Source: Candidatus Omnitrophota bacterium
GTDB taxonomy: Bacteria; Hinthialibacterota; Hinthialibacteria; OLB16
DNA: 64,000 nt
Reading direction: 5' to 3'
Assembly: GCA_020632575.1 (NCBI GenBank)
Contig: JACKFH010000004.1
Span: 244,964 to 308,963, forward strand
Within the stretch, counting starts at the first letter, position 1. The number at the start of each line of letters is the position of its first letter. The notes beneath the pieces were generated by a model. That model was given only the letters and a program-made list of their open reading frames with translations, was not told where the DNA came from and searched no databases. Below, piece after piece: positions 60,362 through 64,000 of this stretch. The translations under genes and the position numbers were made by a program.

Positions 60362-61441
60362 ATGGAAAAGATCATCGACACCTCCATCGCTAACCGTCGC
60401 AACCGCCGCTTCATTGGAGTCCTTATCCTTGGGTTGGTCCTTCTCTTCCTCTTTTCCGGGTTGGGAATCTGCCTGAGCAGCGGTTCCATTCCTGCCGAAT
60501 CCGTCTTTCGGATCGTCCTTTCGAACTCAATTCCTGGCATGAATTTGGACCTTGCTGATATCCGGGAGGTCGACCAACGGATTGTCTGGTTGATTCGCAC
60601 ACCTCGAGTCATTCTTGCGGGATTAGTCGGGGCGATGTTGGCGGTGGCCGGAGTTCAAATGCAGGGACTGTTTCGCAACCCTCTTGCCGCGCCGGGTCTG
60701 GTTGGCACCAGCCAGGGAGCCTCGCTGGGGGGTGCGATCGCCATCGCCACCGGACTCGGGTTGACCTCGATCGGTTGGGTCCCTCTGTTTTCGTTTATTG
60801 GGGCGTTCCTGTCCCTGTTCCTGATTTATCTGTTGGCCCACCGGGAGGGGGAGACATCGGTGGCGATGCTCCTGCTGGCGGGAGTGGCCCTCAACTTTCT
60901 CCTGAGCGCCCTGGTTTCCCTCGTCATTTCCTGGAAGTTCAAGGATTACCAGGCGGCGGTCGAGATTGTCCGCTGGCTGCTCGGTGGGTTGAAGGATCGA
61001 TCGTGGGATTATGTCACCATCGCCTTTTGCAGTTTCATCCCGGCGTTCCTTCTGTCGACTTGGTACGCGCGGGATCTCGACCTGATGCTAGAGGGGGAGG
61101 AGACCGCCCAATCCTTGGGAGTGGAAACCGAGAAGGTCACCTGGGTGGTCCTTCTTTCGACCGCGCTGCTAACAGGCGCCGCGGTTTCGGTTAGTGGAGT
61201 CGTCAGTTTTGTGGGCTTGATGATCCCCCACCTGCTTCGACTCATCATCGGGCCGGGGCACCGTAACCTCAACATTGCAAGCGCCATGACCGGGGCGTGG
61301 TTCCTGATTGCCGCCGACATCCTATCTCGGACTCTCATCCGCCCGGAGGAACTCCCTCTTGGGATCATCACCTCGCTTATCGGGGCGCCTTTCTTCCTGT
61401 TCCTCTTGGTCCGTCAACGGAAGGAGCTCGAGATTCTATGA
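60362..61441 (+). CDS. FecCD-type ABC transporter permease (heme, siderophore or B12)
   Basis: 359 residues from ATG 60362; the longer frame runs antisense through GH2 and is not coding. About nine hydrophobic helices are visible, starting RRFIGVLILGLVLLFLFSGL. The signature RTPRVILAGLVGAMLAVAGV, NPLAAPGLVGTSQGASLGGA and VVSFVGLMIPHLLRLIIGPGHR are the BtuC/FhuB/HmuU family patterns, and the last one is the loop that contacts the ATPase. Substrate: heme, cobalamin or ferric siderophore. The gene overlaps the next by four bases (ATGA). Confidence 0.93.
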   Translation: MEKIIDTSIANRRNRRFIGVLILGLVLLFLFSGLGICLSSGSIPAESVFRIVLSNSIPGMNLDLADIREVDQRIVWLIRTPRVILAGLVGAMLAVAGVQMQGLFRNPLAAPGLVGTSQGASLGGAIAIATGLGLTSIGWVPLFSFIGAFLSLFLIYLLAHREGETSVAMLLLAGVALNFLLSALVSLVISWKFKDYQAAVEIVRWLLGGLKDRSWDYVTIAFCSFIPAFLLSTWYARDLDLMLEGEETAQSLGVETEKVTWVVLLSTALLTGAAVSVSGVVSFVGLMIPHLLRLIIGPGHRNLNIASAMTGAWFLIAADILSRTLIRPEELPLGIITSLIGAPFFLFLLVRQRKELEIL

Positions 61442-62223
61442 GTCTTCTTCAAACAGCGGATGTCGGAGTCATGAAAGAGGGGCGCTGGCTCATCCAAGGG
61501 GCCAACCTGGCGGTCAACGAAGGAGAGGTGACCGCGCTGGTCGGCCCCAATGGATCCGGAAAATCGACTCTGCTGAAACTCTTGTGTCGTCTCTGGAGGC
61601 CAACCGAGGGAACGGTCGCGCTCGATGGAAAAGATCTCCAAACCTACTCCGCACGAGAGATCGCCAAACGAATCACCATTGTCCAGCAGTCCCTCACGCT
61701 CCGGTATTCCTTCACGGTTCTCGAGGTGGTGTCGATGGGCCGATACCCCCACACCGGTCGGGTCGGGCGCCTCTCGGAACTGGACCTGGAAATCGTTCAA
61801 AACGCGATGGAGAAGGCGGACGTCCTCCCTCTCGCCGACCGTCACGCAAACCGTCTATCCGGAGGGGAACTTCAGCGGGTCTTGCTGGCGCGATGTCTTG
61901 CCACGGAAGCGTCGATCATTCTGCTGGATGAGCCGACCTCAAACCTCGATCTGTCCCACGCTCTCGATGTCCTCCACCTGTGCCGTGAACTCGCTCACGA
62001 GGGAAAATCAGTCGCCATCGCCCTTCACGACCTCTCCTCTGCACTGCGATTCGCCGACCAGGTCGCGGTCCTCTCCAGTGGGCGAGTTATCGATTCGGGG
62101 CCAACGGACGCAGTTCTCAGTCCCGAAAAGATCCAATCGGTCTTTTCAGTCCGGGCGGAACGAGTCCGGGCTAGCACCGGTCAGGAAGGTTTTTTGTTCG
62201 ATCGGGACAAAGAGCCATCCTGA
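61438..62223 (+). CDS. ABC transporter ATP-binding protein of the FecE/BtuD type
   Basis: 261 residues from ATG 61438, overlapping the permease stop by four bases. Walker A GPNGSGKST, Q-loop IVQQS, signature LSGGELQRVLLARCL, Walker B IILLDEPTS, and H-loop ALHD are all intact. The GRYPHTGR phrase after the Q-loop is typical of heme/siderophore/B12 ATPases. Together with the permease it forms the inner-membrane part of the importer. No periplasmic binding protein or TonB receptor was found in the window, so specificity stays open. Confidence 0.95.
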   Translation: MSLLQTADVGVMKEGRWLIQGANLAVNEGEVTALVGPNGSGKSTLLKLLCRLWRPTEGTVALDGKDLQTYSAREIAKRITIVQQSLTLRYSFTVLEVVSMGRYPHTGRVGRLSELDLEIVQNAMEKADVLPLADRHANRLSGGELQRVLLARCLATEASIILLDEPTSNLDLSHALDVLHLCRELAHEGKSVAIALHDLSSALRFADQVAVLSSGRVIDSGPTDAVLSPEKIQSVFSVRAERVRASTGQEGFLFDRDKEPS

Positions 62224-62234
62224 TCGCTTTCCAC

Positions 62235-63089
62235 TCACTTCTGGCTCACCAGTCGATCGTATCCAAAAAAAGACAGCCGAGCTTCTTCAGTGAGCGGATA
62301 CTGCGAGGGGTCCATCGAACTTTCCGGATTTGAACTCATCGCTTCCGAGGCGGCGGCTCCCCAATCGTCGTTGGACTCGCCGCCCATCGGTGGAATAAGA
62401 TTTCCGGCCTGACTGATCGCCTCCATCATTTCATGGAGAGAATCCCCTTCCGGTTCGATAGCGTTTTCTATTGAGGAAAAATCCGGTTCGCCCGCCACGT
62501 ACTTCCCCAGGGTTTGCGCGAAGACCACCGCCGCCAGGATCTCGGGATCTTCCAACGTTTCCTCGGGGATCATGACCTCCGTGACATCGAAGGCGGGACC
62601 CTGAGTCAACGGCAACTCTCTGGATTCGTCATCAAGTGTCAATCGCACCGATTCCGACTCTATTCTCTTGACCAGGACGCCTTCGAGTTTCTCTCCCTCG
62701 GCCACTTTCAACTTCTTTCCGGGATACCGCATCCGCTCGATGACCGCGATACCGTCGTTCTCCGAAAGGATGGCCCCGACATAACGCCAATCGGCGGTTC
62801 GGATCTCCAACTCGCTCGGTTGGTTATTCGATTCGGTGCTCGGAGAGGCGGGGGCGGGATTCTCTCTTAGGGATTCATTGACAAGTTTTTGAGGTTCTTC
62901 CTCGGCGCTGTCTGACAATCTGAGTTCGTCGCCAGGTGGGGGCTCCGTCATTGTGTGTCTTACCATCAGATCAATAGATTGGTCTGGAACCTCGGGTGTG
63001 TCGAGTATCAGGAAAAGCGGCGTCGTTATCATCACGGTCGCGCCGAGGAGGATTGGCCAATAGTCAAGCAGTCTCGTTTCTTTCTTCAT
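62235..63089 (-). CDS. Membrane-anchored protein with a GspC/PilP-like domain
   Basis: 284 residues from ATG 63089. The N-terminus has one membrane segment (YWPILLGATVMITTPLFLIL), a Pro/Ser-rich linker, and then a compact domain with WRYVGAILSENDGIAVIERM, GKKLKVAEGEKLEG and VRLTLDDESRELPL. This is the pattern of HR-type domains in type II secretion GspC and in PilP. The C-terminal stretch is acidic and low in conservation. It ends convergently with the ABC ATPase. The GspC-like assignment rests on one domain and is tentative. Confidence 0.55.
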   Translation of the reverse strand: MKKETRLLDYWPILLGATVMITTPLFLILDTPEVPDQSIDLMVRHTMTEPPPGDELRLSDSAEEEPQKLVNESLRENPAPASPSTESNNQPSELEIRTADWRYVGAILSENDGIAVIERMRYPGKKLKVAEGEKLEGVLVKRIESESVRLTLDDESRELPLTQGPAFDVTEVMIPEETLEDPEILAAVVFAQTLGKYVAGEPDFSSIENAIEPEGDSLHEMMEAISQAGNLIPPMGGESNDDWGAAASEAMSSNPESSMDPSQYPLTEEARLSFFGYDRLVSQK

Positions 63090-63406
63090 GGTCCTGTCTC
63101 GCTTTCGTCCCACACCGGAGAGGAGGTGGCGATTCGTTCGAACCGCCGTCTCCTCTCCCGCCCTGGGTTAAGGGGGTGTGGTGGGTCTCTCTCAGCCAAG
63201 TTTCTAAAGAGGGGCGCCGTGTGGATCTCCTGGCCTCGGACTGTTGGTTTGGAGTTCCGGCGCCCCTCTGGGGTGCCATCGATTTTCAAAAGGTTTTTCA
63301 TTTCATGGATCAAAAACTTTTTGAAAACCCAAGGCATCCTTTTCGCCACGAGAGCGGGGGTTGGTCACCCCAACCCGACCCCCTTGTTCTCGTTCGATCC
63401 TTTCGA
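63090..63406. other. 317-bp intergenic region built of three hairpins
   Basis: Three inverted repeats dominate: 63117-63131 with 63144-63158, 63208-63219 with 63258-63269, and 63283-63298 with 63312-63327. No gene is visible. The block is between two minus-strand genes and looks like a mobile or dispersed palindromic element. Confidence 0.65.
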
Positions 63407-64000
63407 TCAGCGGATCGACAAGGAATTTGCCGCTCGACGACGCGCGTTTGTGGTCGGAGGAGTCGTGGTTCCGTCCTCGCCATTGTTCGTGTCGTCCGAG
63501 TTCACTGAGGGATGCGGGATTCGACCGATCAGCGCCACCAGCGGGTTGGGCCGCGGATCGTAATCCCTCAATCGGTCGCCGGTTCCAGGCGGCTCGATGG
63601 TGACACCCGCCACATCGAAGGGGCGCAGGCCCATGTTGGTTTTGTGACGGCCCACATAGAGCGCCCAGTCCCCGATATTCGGACCGACCTTGTGGAGGAG
63701 TCCCTGACTGACCGGGAAATAGGTTTTCTGGAAGGTCTTGTTGGGGATTCCTGGGAAATGGCGGAAGCGGGTTTCACTGGAAACGCGAGATCCGCAGAGG
63801 GGGGCCTCGCTGGTTTCATCCGTCATTTCCGCGTCGGCGCTGAGGAAAGCGTCTTCTTCATTGCTCACCTCTTCCTCAGTTCCATCCACAGGGTCTGCAG
63901 CTGGACAGGGATGTGGCGGGGCCAAGTCGGCCAACCAAGCCTCAAACACCCATTTTCCCGCATTTGGGTCGTTCTCTCCCGAACCGGGCAGTACAGTGTT
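63407..64000 (-). CDS. Unidentified protein, N-terminus beyond the window
   Basis: The frame is open to the last base of the window, so the gene starts further right; a GTG at 63949 is not needed. About 197 residues are visible. The protein has a Gly/Asn-rich opening (LPGSGENDPNAGKWVFEAWL), an acidic stretch (EEEVSNEEDAFLSADAEM), GIPNKTFQKTYFPV, DWALYVGRHKTNMG and a low-complexity tail rich in Thr/Asn/Pro that ends in Arg. I cannot assign a family. It is upstream of the GspC/PilP-like gene on the same strand, separated by the hairpin block. Confidence 0.55.
   Translation of the reverse strand, partial: NTVLPGSGENDPNAGKWVFEAWLADLAPPHPCPAADPVDGTEEEVSNEEDAFLSADAEMTDETSEAPLCGSRVSSETRFRHFPGIPNKTFQKTYFPVSQGLLHKVGPNIGDWALYVGRHKTNMGLRPFDVAGVTIEPPGTGDRLRDYDPRPNPLVALIGRIPHPSVNSDDTNNGEDGTTTPPTTNARRRAANSLSIR

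Overview
The window reads as chromosomal DNA of a free-living Gram-negative bacterium, probably from a poorly cultured group of the PVC/Omnitrophota/Hydrogenedentota kind. The pointers are dockerin-like calcium modules on secreted proteins, Tat-exported Gfo/Idh dehydrogenases, sulfatases, a heparinase-type lyase, PQQ-like propellers, creatininase-like and TIM-barrel isomerases, and very large multidomain secreted proteins with Pro/Thr linkers. The phylum is an inference; there is no rRNA here to test it. The tRNA, panB, hemH and rml genes and the absence of phage or transposase genes argue for a chromosome.

Positions 1-9.5k are mainly housekeeping: the end of an FtsX/MacB-type permease, then a minus-strand series with a multi-PAS hybrid histidine kinase, a TIGR01777 epimerase, ferrochelatase, a fumarylacetoacetate-hydrolase-family enzyme and a secreted alpha-toroid protein. 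After them come pgeF and panB (overlapping) and a tRNA-Cys. Positions 9.5-15.6k hold secreted proteins: a HAF-repeat protein, a dockerin/L-domain leucine-rich protein and two tandem PQQ-like propellers. Positions 15.6-23k hold a double-CNB patatin, rmlA/rmlD, a methyltransferase, a TIM-barrel isomerase, a lone CNB protein and a creatininase-family protein.

Positions 23-27.7k form a cluster of stress or envelope genes: a six-BON protein, a double PRC-barrel protein, dodecin, a methyltransferase and a CHAD protein. Three of these genes, and a fourth at 50.8 kb, carry a GGGGAATTCCCC-like palindrome 99-120 bp before the start codon. This looks like a small unreported regulon.

Positions 27.65-48.7k are the most unusual part: three tandem minus-strand genes for huge exported proteins of about 571, 4004 and 2387 residues. 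The 4004-residue protein combines two discoidin-like regions, a long helical core, a Pro/Thr linker, a complete-looking LivJ-type periplasmic-binding domain and a C-terminal dockerin-like module. Its stop codon overlaps the start of the third gene, which has 14 FG-GAP repeats (room for two seven-bladed propellers) and 11 Ig-like repeats of about 100 residues. A palindromic repeat pair sits in frame inside the N-terminal coding region of that third gene.

Positions 49-60k look like a glycan utilisation region: a Tat-exported Gfo/Idh dehydrogenase, a heparinase II/III-like lyase, a DM13-dockerin protein, a sulfatase and a GH2 enzyme with a dockerin. Positions 60.3-64k hold an iron/heme/B12-type ABC permease and ATPase, a GspC/PilP-like membrane protein, a patch of three hairpins and an unidentified gene running off the end.
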